Assembly (NCBI GenBank): GCA_002420085.1
Contig: DIHI01000024.1
Span: 4,296-12,908, forward strand
From: Lysobacterales bacterium UBA5700
Lineage (GTDB): Bacteria; Pseudomonadota; Gammaproteobacteria; Xanthomonadales; Xanthomonadaceae
Direction: 5' to 3'
DNA length: 8,613 nt
Position numbers and translations under genes: made by a program
The notes under the pieces: generated by a model
What the model saw: only the letters and a program-made list of their open reading frames with translations
Databases searched by the model: none
Told to the model about the DNA's origin: nothing
Shown here: piece after piece, positions 1-6,358 of the stretch
Numbering within the stretch: position 1 is the stretch's first letter
How the letters are laid out: each line of letters starts with the position of its first letter

Positions 1-913
<913 letters not shown>

Positions 914-1025
914 GGGTCGAGCCACCCTTTTTGCTCGGGGGTGCGACAAGCGGGAGCATGATGGTGCGCCACCGTGAGGTGAATCGGTCGGGGCCTGCAC
1001 AGGCGGTCTCTGCACGGCCGCTGAA

Positions 1026-1053
1026 GCAGGGCGACGTTGCCCGCCGTTTTTTT
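1026..1053 (+). terminator. Candidate Rho-independent terminator downstream of hsdR
   Basis: A short GC-rich hairpin (GC, a bulged A, GGGC, loop, GCCC, GC at 1026-1044) is followed after CG by a run of seven T at 1047-1053. It lies 112 nt after the hsdR stop codon on the same strand. The T-run is the strongest support; the stem is short and carries a bulge, so efficiency is uncertain. Confidence 0.5.
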
Positions 1054-1061
1054 CCACGCCC

Positions 1062-1106
1062 CCCCGCCGAAAGCCCGCTGTTCCCCCACTCATGCGAGCG
1101 GCGGGG
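1062..1106. repeat. Long-looped inverted repeat CCCCGCCG / CGGCGGGG
   Basis: CCCCGCCG at 1062-1069 is perfectly complementary to CGGCGGGG at 1099-1106, with a 29-nt loop, just past the halogenase stop codon (1116-1118). On the minus strand it could form a 3'-end hairpin for the halogenase transcript, but no T-tract follows it in that direction. It would therefore be a stabilising or Rho-dependent 3' structure rather than a classic terminator. GC-rich composition makes a chance match plausible. Confidence 0.35.
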
Positions 1107-1115
1107 AGAATGCAG

Positions 1116-2657
1116 TCATCCAACGGCAGGATGACGGCCTCCCGGCACCATGGCGTCCAGCAGTGTCCGATGGTCGCGGAAATTGAGCTGGCAGCGGTCG
1201 AGGAAGTCGGCGATGCCGGGGCGGTCGATGCGTGCCTCGGCGGCTGGGTCGCGGCGCAGCCGGGTCGGGTCGGGATACTGGCCATAGCCGGCCAGCAGGC
1301 AATGCCAGGACAGTGCGGGGTAGATGTCGGCGATGCCCTGGCGTTCGATTTCTGCGCTCAGGTCGGCGCCGGTGAACCATGTGCTCAGGATGGCCTTGAG
1401 CGAATCCGACAGCCGGTCGTGCTCACGGTTGGCACGCCAGTAGGGGGTGTCGTCGCGACGGTTCATCCGGTAGTGGCAGACGATGTAGTCGCGCACGCCA
1501 TCGAAGCGCCGGTTGATGCGGGCGTTGAACGCGGCACGACGGGTCTCGATGTCGCCCTCGCCATCGAAGGCGTCGAGAAAGCCCTCGACGGTCGCCTGCA
1601 CCAGGTGCAGGGCGGTGGCTTCCAGCGGTTCGATGAAGCCCTGCGACAGGCCGACCGACAGGCAGTTGCGTGCCCAGTGCTGTTCGACCCGACCGACCCG
1701 CATCTTCAGGTGTCGAGCTTCGACGTCGGCATCGAGCAGGTCGAGGTGTCGGCGCAGTTCCTGCTCGGCGGCATCGGCGCTGCAAAAGGCGCTGGCATAG
1801 ACGTAGCCGTTGCCGGTGCGGTTGCGCAGGGGGATGTCCCAGACCCAGCCGCAGTCGAGTGCGGTGGCGGTGGTGTGGGCATTGGTGCCGGTCGGGTCGG
1901 GTGGGGTCGGCAGGGTGACGGCGGCATCGGCGAACAGGTTGTCGGTGAACGCGCGAAACGGCACGCCCAGGGCGCGCTGGCCGATCAGGGCACGAAAGCC
2001 ACTGCTGTCGACGAACAGGTCGGCTGTGATCCGGCTGCCGTCATCCAGACGCAGGGCCGCCACGTCGCCGCTGTCGGTCAGATCCACCGCATCGACCCGC
2101 GCTTGCTGATGACGCACGCCGAGTGATTGGGCAAACCGGGCCAGACACTGGCCGACCAGGAAGGCGTCGAAGTGGTAGCCGTAGGCCATGTCGAACGGAA
2201 ACTGCCGGGCCGGCAGTGGCGCCAGCCGCTGTTCGGCGAGCCGGGTCGAGAGGAAGAAGGCATCGGGATGGGCGGGGACGTCGTAGCCATTGCGACGCAG
2301 CAGGGTGCTGAGGAAGAACGCCTGCTGAGTGTGGACATCGATCACCGACAGGAACGGATGGAAATAGCTGTCGAAGCCGGGTGCGGATGACCAGCGACGG
2401 AAGCGGATGCCGTTCTTCCAGGTGGCGTTGCAGGCCGGCATCCAATCGGCTTCGGTCAGGCCGAGGGTCCGGAAGAACACGTTCAACTGCGGGGTGGAGC
2501 CTTCACCGACCCCGACGATGCCGATTTCCGGTGATTCGATCACGGTGATCTCGACGGGTCGATCCTGCCAGCGCGTGGCCATCAGACAGGCGGCCATCCA
2601 ACCGGCGGTGCCGCCGCCGAGAATGGCGACGCGAAAGGGCGTGAGGTCGGCAGGCAT
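1116..2657 (-). CDS. Flavin-dependent tryptophan-halogenase-like protein
   Basis: A 513-residue cytosolic flavoprotein of the tryptophan halogenase family, which uses FADH2, O2 and halide to halogenate activated carbons, usually indoles. Visible motifs: the FAD dinucleotide-binding GGGTAGW (14-20); GVGEGST (49-55); the Lys of TWKNGIRF (Lys81), matching the catalytic lysine of PrnA/RebH; GWVWDIP (270-276), the family's WxWxIP signature; and FIEPLEATALHL (341-352), holding the active-site Glu region (Glu346). The residue after Glu346 is Ala instead of the Ser of PrnA-type enzymes. I chose ATG 2657 over the upstream GTG at 2681 because AGGA (2664-2667) lies 6 nt before it, while the GTG has no clear ribosome-binding site. 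It lies 34 nt after the DUF6445-like gene on the same strand, so it is probably co-transcribed. No flavin reductase is nearby, and the substrate is unknown. Family assignment is firm; tryptophan as the substrate is not. Confidence 0.9.
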   Translation of the reverse strand: MPADLTPFRVAILGGGTAGWMAACLMATRWQDRPVEITVIESPEIGIVGVGEGSTPQLNVFFRTLGLTEADWMPACNATWKNGIRFRRWSSAPGFDSYFHPFLSVIDVHTQQAFFLSTLLRRNGYDVPAHPDAFFLSTRLAEQRLAPLPARQFPFDMAYGYHFDAFLVGQCLARFAQSLGVRHQQARVDAVDLTDSGDVAALRLDDGSRITADLFVDSSGFRALIGQRALGVPFRAFTDNLFADAAVTLPTPPDPTGTNAHTTATALDCGWVWDIPLRNRTGNGYVYASAFCSADAAEQELRRHLDLLDADVEARHLKMRVGRVEQHWARNCLSVGLSQGFIEPLEATALHLVQATVEGFLDAFDGEGDIETRRAAFNARINRRFDGVRDYIVCHYRMNRRDDTPYWRANREHDRLSDSLKAILSTWFTGADLSAEIERQGIADIYPALSWHCLLAGYGQYPDPTRLRRDPAAEARIDRPGIADFLDRCQLNFRDHRTLLDAMVPGGRHPAVG

Positions 2658-2663
2658 GGGCTG

Positions 2664-2667
2664 TCCT
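2664..2667 (-). promoter_or_regulatory. Shine-Dalgarno of the halogenase gene (decides the start)
   Basis: AGGA on the minus strand lies 6 nt upstream of ATG 2657. It supports that codon over the GTG eight codons further upstream, which extends the frame but has no good ribosome-binding sequence. Confidence 0.6.
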
Positions 2668-2691
2668 GGGTCGGGTTGCACCGGGGCCGTG

Positions 2692-3411
2692 TCAGCCTGT
2701 CGCTGCCGGGGTGAGGAAACTGTTGACGGTCAGCCGGCCATGGCGCGGGTCGGCCGAGAGGTTGGCACTGGGCGCGATCCGTGCGCAGTGCAGCAGTTTG
2801 CCACGGTAGATCAGGGCGCGGTCCGGCGCGGCCGGAAATTCGGCGATCTGCTCGAACAAGGCGGTATCACCCGCGATGTAGCTGGCGGGCGGCAGGCCAT
2901 GTCGTTGCAGGTCTTCGGCCAGGCGGCGGGCATAGGTTGGATAGCGGTCGGCATCGACGGTCTCGAAGCCGGTGCTGCGATGGCGATAAAAGGCCGTGCC
3001 GCCATGGCTGGGATCGCACAGGAAATGCAGCACCGCCAGGCGCGCGTCCTCGACGCCGTCGAAATGCGGCAGCCGTTGGATCGGTTGCAGCCGAGCGGGC
3101 GGGGTGGTGACGATCGAATACCAGCTTTCGGCGACGTGGGCACCGGCCGGATAGCCGAATACGGTGCTGATCACCTTCGCCAACAGCGGTCCGACCGCAG
3201 TCAGGTAGTCGGGTTCGGTCGCTCGGCGCAGTCCGGGATAGTGCGGCCCGATCGCCTGCATCGCACCCTGGCCGGCCGATTCGATCCAGCGCGTCGGTAC
3301 GCCCGAAAAACCATCGACCACCAGCACCGGTTCGCCCTCGCGACCGATCCGCTCGACCCGCACCTGCGGCGTGCTGGGCTGGGACGGCGAGCGGATCGGT
3401 TCGACGGGCAT
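2692..3411 (-). CDS. DUF6445-like protein, putative Fe(II)/2-oxoglutarate-type oxygenase fold
   Basis: A 239-residue soluble protein resembling the DUF6445 family often found beside tryptophan halogenases in proteobacteria. It carries what reads as a jelly-roll iron-binding signature: PHFDG gives His116 and Asp118; LLHCARI gives the distal His208; and GRLTVNSF gives Arg226, where 2-oxoglutarate would be bound. GGTAFYRHRSTGF (about 137-149) resembles the loop seen in prolyl-hydroxylase-like folds. No signal peptide or membrane segment is seen. The first ATG is used. It has no recognisable ribosome-binding site, and the frame stays open upstream to the stop of the preceding gene 48 nt away. Its position between the secreted-protein gene and the halogenase (34-nt gap) suggests one transcript. 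The exact reaction is unknown; oxygenase activity is inferred from the residue pattern and the gene neighbour. Confidence 0.78.
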   Translation of the reverse strand: MPVEPIRSPSQPSTPQVRVERIGREGEPVLVVDGFSGVPTRWIESAGQGAMQAIGPHYPGLRRATEPDYLTAVGPLLAKVISTVFGYPAGAHVAESWYSIVTTPPARLQPIQRLPHFDGVEDARLAVLHFLCDPSHGGTAFYRHRSTGFETVDADRYPTYARRLAEDLQRHGLPPASYIAGDTALFEQIAEFPAAPDRALIYRGKLLHCARIAPSANLSADPRHGRLTVNSFLTPAATG

Positions 3412-3435
3412 CGGTGGTCGGATCGGCGGTCGGAT
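3412..3435 (-). repeat. 12-bp tandem doublet abutting the DUF6445 start codon
   Basis: Two 12-bp units with one mismatch (minus strand ATCCGACCGCCG then ATCCGACCACCG) lie directly upstream of the ATG at 3411. They fill the position where a ribosome-binding site is expected, and neither unit contains a purine-rich Shine-Dalgarno sequence. Confidence 0.55.
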
Positions 3436-3459
3436 GGAAAATGGCGGTGGCGCTGGGTC

Positions 3460-4626
3460 TCAGGGTAGCCGGAAATAGCTGTCCGGGCCGCGATACCAGT
3501 CGGGCGTGAGCACGCTTTCGGGTGGGGCGTCATCGCAGCCGTGGCCGGCGGTCGAGGTCAGTCGTTGCAGGTCCAGTTGACCGTCGTTGAAGCCGGGGAA
3601 GTCACTGGTCCAGCGCATCACGGCACGGGTGCAGCCGAGGAACTCCAGTTCGATGCGGCCCCAGGGGCGACGCACGATGGTTTCCGCGTCGAAGTCGGGC
3701 GGGAAGCGGCCGCCTTCGACGATCACCGCATCGAGGCTGGCGGTGTTGCCGCTCTGGCCGCCGCTGGCGACCAGCCAGGCGGGATTGCCGGCCTGGTCGA
3801 ACACGAACCAGGTCAGCAGCACCTGGCCGTCATCGAGCATCTGTAGATCGACACCATGGCCGGACTGCTCGGGGTTGAACCAGTGGCCGCCCAGGCGGTA
3901 GGACAATCGGTCGGCAACGTTGAGCATGAAGGTGCCGACCCTGGCGCGCTCACCAAACTCTCGCCCTTCGGTGATTTCGAATTGCCGCACGCCGTTCAGC
4001 GGCCGGTTGGCCTCAGCCAGAGGCACGGCAACCAGCCGGGGCGTAATCATGTCGCCCGTACAGGCCACCGGTTGGCGATCGACAAAAATGCGTTTGGACT
4101 CGAGAATGACCGAATTCACGGTGAACTGATCACAGAAGCTGGCCGGCTCGAAGATCAGCCACAGGTGGTCGAAGCGACCGGGATCGCTGGGCCAGACGCG
4201 CACCGGCAAGGGGTGCGGCAATTGCGCGACTTCGGCGACCTCGATTTCGACCTGGTCGGTGACCTCGCCGCTGTCGAGGTCGAACAGGCGCAGCGGATAG
4301 CGTCCGGGCGGCAGTCCGTCCAGGGTGAGCGACTGACGGCGGACCTGCACTTCCGGGCCGAACACTTCGTCCGGCTCGCGTTCGAGCCGCACCTGGATGT
4401 CGATGCCGCTGCTGTCGCCGATCACGTCCTGAATGCGCAGGGTGTGGCCATCATCGGGCGATTGAAAGCGCATGCTCAGGTGGATTCGCCCGGAGCGGGT
4501 ATCGCCGACATCCAGGAAGCGGGCGCTGACTTCGGTCTCCTGCGCCGACACCGAGGCGGGTGTGGCGAGCAACCCTGTCAGCGCGAGAATCAGGCCAAGG
4601 GCAGGCCAGTGGAACGCCAGCGTCAT
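3460..4626 (-). CDS. Secreted protein with C-terminal GxWxNPxQSGHG domain
   Basis: A 388-residue exported protein of unknown function. Residues 1-28 form a signal peptide with a hydrophobic core (about 8-21) and a V-S-A cleavage motif before Gln29. The mature N-terminal half (about 30-130) is beta-rich, with DGLPPGRYPLRLFD (103-116) resembling an immunoglobulin-like segment. The C-terminal module starts at GGHWFNPEQSGHG (246-258) and continues through WFVFDQAGNPAWLVASG (273-289). I recognise this pattern from many exported proteins of Xanthomonadales and relatives, but know no function for it. Four cysteines (165, 189, 332, 364) could form two disulfides, as suits the periplasm or exterior. 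ATG 4626 was chosen because it starts the signal peptide and has GGAG (4635-4638) 8 nt upstream; the 19-codon extension upstream would spoil the signal peptide. It lies 86 nt after queF and 48 nt before the DUF6445-like gene. Confidence 0.82.
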   Translation of the reverse strand: MTLAFHWPALGLILALTGLLATPASVSAQETEVSARFLDVGDTRSGRIHLSMRFQSPDDGHTLRIQDVIGDSSGIDIQVRLEREPDEVFGPEVQVRRQSLTLDGLPPGRYPLRLFDLDSGEVTDQVEIEVAEVAQLPHPLPVRVWPSDPGRFDHLWLIFEPASFCDQFTVNSVILESKRIFVDRQPVACTGDMITPRLVAVPLAEANRPLNGVRQFEITEGREFGERARVGTFMLNVADRLSYRLGGHWFNPEQSGHGVDLQMLDDGQVLLTWFVFDQAGNPAWLVASGGQSGNTASLDAVIVEGGRFPPDFDAETIVRRPWGRIELEFLGCTRAVMRWTSDFPGFNDGQLDLQRLTSTAGHGCDDAPPESVLTPDWYRGPDSYFRLP

Positions 4627-4634
4627 GGGGCAGT

Positions 4635-4638
4635 CTCC
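4635..4638 (-). promoter_or_regulatory. Shine-Dalgarno of the secreted-protein gene (decides the start)
   Basis: GGAG on the minus strand lies 8 nt before ATG 4626, which opens directly into the signal peptide. This excludes the longer frame starting 57 nt upstream. Confidence 0.65.
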
Positions 4639-4651
4639 AGTCGAGGGGGAT

Positions 4652-4684
4652 GTGCTGGCGATGGTACGGCCAGCACGTACCATC
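4652..4684. repeat. Two interleaved perfect inverted repeats (A-B-A'-B'), candidate operator or RNA switch
   Basis: Four 8-bp arms fill 33 bp with one spacer base. A is GTGCTGGC (4652-4659), B is GATGGTAC (4660-4667), then g (4668), A' is GCCAGCAC (4669-4676) and B' is GTACCATC (4677-4684). A pairs perfectly with A' and B with B', and B/B' extends to 9 bp through g4668-c4676. The two hairpins exclude each other because each takes an arm lying in the other's loop. The element lies between queF and the secreted-protein gene, 25 nt before the latter's start codon, and overlaps a promoter candidate. It could be an operator with two overlapping half-site pairs or a pair of alternative RNA hairpins. 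No T-run follows in either direction, so it is not a standard terminator. Confidence 0.8.
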
Positions 4685-4690
4685 TGTCAC
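4661..4690 (-). promoter_or_regulatory. Candidate promoter for the secreted-protein/DUF6445/halogenase genes
   Basis: On the minus strand GTGACA (4690-4685, 5/6 to the -35 consensus) is followed after 18 bp by TACCAT (4666-4661, 4/6 to the -10 consensus). Transcription would begin around 4654, giving a leader of about 28 nt that includes the GGAG. The spacer and -10 box are made of the interleaved inverted repeats, so a protein bound there would block it. This is a consensus match by eye only. Confidence 0.35.
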
Positions 4691-4698
4691 CCACTCTG

Positions 4699-4710
4699 CG
4701 GCCATGGCCG
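4699..4710. repeat. 12-bp perfect palindrome just after queF
   Basis: CGGCCATGGCCG lies 2 nt beyond the queF stop codon. As a 6-bp dyad it is expected by chance about twice in a window this size, so it is noted mainly because it adds to the palindrome-rich queF downstream region. Confidence 0.4.
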
Positions 4711-4712
4711 GG

Positions 4713-5546
4713 TCACTGTCGGAGCGTGCGGGTATTGTTCGGCTCGCCGGCCCGTTCGCTGCTGCGCCAGGGGTTGATGTCGAGGCCGCCACGGCGCGTG
4801 TAGCGGGCCTGGACACTCAAACGGCCCGGGGCGCAGCGGGTCAGCAGATCGAGGAAGATGCGTTCGACACAGTGCTCGTGAAATTCGGCATGCTCACGAA
4901 AGCTCACCAGGTAGCGCAGCAGGCCGGCCCGATCGATACGCGGTCCGGCATAGGCAATCTGGATGCTGGCCCAGTCGGGCTGGCCGGTCACCGGGCAGTT
5001 CGATTTCAGCAGGTGCGAGACCAGTCGCTCCTCGGCACGTGACTCGTCGTCGACGAGCAGGAACTCGGGTTTGGGCGGGCCGTAGTGGTCGAGGGTGATG
5101 GCCAGGTCGTCGATGCAGTCGCCGACCAGCGCCTCGGCGCGCAGGGCGCCCGCGACCGGTGCCAGCACGACGCTGACCGGGGCCTCGGCGGCTTCACTGA
5201 GATCCTCGCGGATCACCGCGCGGACGGCGTCAGCGGTGTCGAACACGGTGCGGGTGAAGCTGTTGAGGTAGAGCTTGAGACTTTTGGATTCGATCAGGTT
5301 GGCCGAATTGGCCGGCACCCGGAATTCGGCCAGCATGACGCGCGGCCGTCCGCGCCGGTCCAGCCAGCTCAACTCGTAGGCATTCCAGATATCGACGCCA
5401 TGGAACGGCAGGCTGTCGGTGGCCTCAGGATGCAGGCCGACTGCGGCGCGCGCGGGGGCGCGCGGGATCGGATAGAGCAGACGCGGGTCGTAGCGACCCT
5501 GGTACGCAATCGAGCGGCCGAGCGGGGAACGTTCCGGGGTATTCAT
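4713..5546 (-). CDS. queF: NADPH-dependent 7-cyano-7-deazaguanine (preQ0) reductase QueF
   Basis: A 277-residue cytosolic enzyme that reduces the nitrile of preQ0 to the aminomethyl group of preQ1, using two NADPH, in queuosine tRNA-modification biosynthesis. It aligns by eye along its whole length with the E. coli-type long QueF (282 residues). Key features are the substrate-binding QueF motif [12 protein letters not shown] (86-97); [12 protein letters not shown] (181-192) with the catalytic thioimide-forming Cys184 and the acid Asp191; [11 protein letters not shown] (221-231) with His223/Glu224; and the C-terminal [16 protein letters not shown] (247-262). ATG 5546 gives an N-terminus in register with homologues but has no clear ribosome-binding site. 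A GATAAT box lies 6 nt upstream, so the mRNA may be leaderless. No other queuosine gene is in the window. The gene downstream is 86 nt away across a palindrome-rich gap. Confidence 0.97.
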   Translation of the reverse strand: MNTPERSPLGRSIAYQGRYDPRLLYPIPRAPARAAVGLHPEATDSLPFHGVDIWNAYELSWLDRRGRPRVMLAEFRVPANSANLIESKSLKLYLNSFTRTVFDTADAVRAVIREDLSEAAEAPVSVVLAPVAGALRAEALVGDCIDDLAITLDHYGPPKPEFLLVDDESRAEERLVSHLLKSNCPVTGQPDWASIQIAYAGPRIDRAGLLRYLVSFREHAEFHEHCVERIFLDLLTRCAPGRLSVQARYTRRGGLDINPWRSSERAGEPNNTRTLRQ

Positions 5547-5552
5547 ACCGCC

Positions 5553-5583
5553 ATTATCGCCGAGCGGGGCCGGTCGGAGTCAC
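5553..5583 (-). promoter_or_regulatory. Candidate queF promoter with leaderless geometry
   Basis: On the minus strand GATAAT (5558-5553, 5/6 to the -10 consensus) stands 6 nt before the queF ATG, with a weak GTGACT (5583-5578) 19 bp upstream of it. A start about 7 nt after the -10 box would fall on the A of the initiation codon. The spacing of 19 is long and the -35 is poor. Confidence 0.3.
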
Positions 5584-5636
5584 GGTCGGCTGAGTCGAGT
5601 TGGGTCTTTGCGTGCTGGGCGTGGTCGATGCGTGGT

Positions 5637-5666
5637 TTCCAACACATTCCTCTATGCGTATATGAT
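5637..5666 (+). promoter_or_regulatory. Candidate promoter of the lipoprotein gene
   Basis: TATGAT at 5661-5666 matches 5/6 of the -10 consensus within an AT-rich patch that stands out from the GC-rich surroundings. A -35 box is poorly defined: TTCCAA (5637-5642) lies 18 bp upstream, or TTTCCA one base further. A transcript starting near 5673 would have a leader of about 64 nt, with AGGAG at 5724-5728. Confidence 0.4.
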
Positions 5667-5723
5667 TGCCGCGCCACAGACGGCCCGGTCGATTCATTCC
5701 GCTCGACTGGTACTTCCCACCCC

Positions 5724-5728
5724 AGGAG
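5724..5728 (+). promoter_or_regulatory. Strong Shine-Dalgarno of the lipoprotein gene
   Basis: AGGAG lies 8 nt before ATG 5737. Another ATG at 5730 is out of frame and only 1 nt from the AGGAG, so the site picks 5737. Confidence 0.7.
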
Positions 5729-5736
5729 CATGACGC

Positions 5737-6330
5737 ATGCCTTTCCTCAGAGCGATTCTGCTGGTCTGCCTTTCATCAGCCACGATCATTGGCTGTTCTT
5801 CCACGGTCAAGCGCGACGCCAGCAGTACGGCTGAAAGCGCAGCGACCCATCTGGACAAGCCGGCGCTGGTGCAACTGACTTTGAGTGCCGAAGGACGCAA
5901 GGCAGCCGGAAAGTCACTGAAGTTCGATGCCGACGAACTCAAGGAGACGATCGAGCGCGCGCTCAAGAACCAGAATCTTCTGGCCGATCCCGATGCGACC
6001 GACGCCTATCGGGTGGATGTCGAAATCACCTCGGTCCGGGTCCGGTCCAATTTTTCGGCGGTAGCTTTCGGGTTCATGGCTGGCAGCGATCGCATCCTGG
6101 GGACGGTAACGGCCCGCGATAGCCAGGGCCGCCTGATCAACCGCTTCAATGTCAATGCGTCCTATGCACTGGGTGGCTTGGCCGGTGGGATGGATCAAGC
6201 GCGCACCGGCTGGTTGTACGAAAAATTCGCCGAGGAGACGCTCATCGAGTTGACCTCTACCGAGCGCAAGCCGGAGAAGGTGTGCAAGCGGACCCATCTC
6301 GGGGTTCAGTGCCGGACGGCCAAAAACTGA
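5737..6330 (+). CDS. DUF4410-like outer-membrane lipoprotein
   Basis: A 197-residue exported lipoprotein of unknown function. The N-terminus has a basic residue, a hydrophobic stretch (about 6-18) and the lipobox IIGC with the lipidated Cys20. Ser at +2 rather than Asp predicts sorting to the outer membrane. The mature part resembles DUF4410 proteins. A helical segment (about 65-78) is followed by strands in AYRVDVEITSVRV (91-103) and by the family's glycine-bearing FGFMAGSDRILGTVTARD segment (111-128). A glycine-rich YALGGLAGG segment (143-151) and a closing amphipathic helix come next. The C-terminus has two cysteines (KVCKRTHLGVQC) that could form a disulfide. It is transcribed divergently from queF and stands alone, ending 28 nt from the convergent membrane-protein gene. 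The lipoprotein call is firm; the family call is by resemblance. Confidence 0.8.
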   Translation: MPFLRAILLVCLSSATIIGCSSTVKRDASSTAESAATHLDKPALVQLTLSAEGRKAAGKSLKFDADELKETIERALKNQNLLADPDATDAYRVDVEITSVRVRSNFSAVAFGFMAGSDRILGTVTARDSQGRLINRFNVNASYALGGLAGGMDQARTGWLYEKFAEETLIELTSTERKPEKVCKRTHLGVQCRTAKN

Positions 6331-6358
6331 TCCGGAATTGCAGCCGATCCAAGGCGGC

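Larger units (their letters stand above)
914..1115. other. Convergent intergenic region between hsdR and the halogenase gene
   Basis: This 202-nt stretch separates two genes that converge on it. No convincing small gene was found: the short frames lack a ribosome-binding site and recognisable protein content. It holds a candidate intrinsic terminator (1026-1053) and a GC-rich inverted repeat (1062-1106), described separately. No tRNA end or obvious attachment-site repeat was seen, although the spot lies between a defence gene and apparently chromosomal metabolic genes. Confidence 0.7.

Noticed and set aside
1092..2126. Long plus-strand open frame (344 aa) opposite the halogenase gene
   Set aside because: Antisense shadow in GC-rich DNA. 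The translation has no recognisable motif, while the minus strand encodes a full halogenase with all family signatures.
2407..3468. Plus-strand 353-aa open frame opposite the DUF6445-like gene
   Set aside because: Covers the ends of three minus-strand genes in antisense and lacks any domain or ribosome-binding signal.
4652..4684. A full H-type pseudoknot with both 8-bp stems formed together
   Set aside because: The connecting loops would be 0, 1 and 0 nt, too short to cross 8-bp grooves. Mutually exclusive hairpins or a DNA operator fit better.
3856..4803. Plus-strand 315-aa open frame opposite the secreted-protein gene
   Set aside because: Antisense shadow; the opposite strand has a signal peptide, a good Shine-Dalgarno and a known module.
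5547..5736. preQ1-type riboswitch before queF
   Set aside because: No preQ1-like small hairpin with an A-rich tail pairing back into the loop could be seen in the queF upstream strand.
6331..6358. Bidirectional terminator between the lipoprotein and membrane-protein genes
   Set aside because: Only a 3-4 bp stem and no T-run in either direction within the 28-nt gap.
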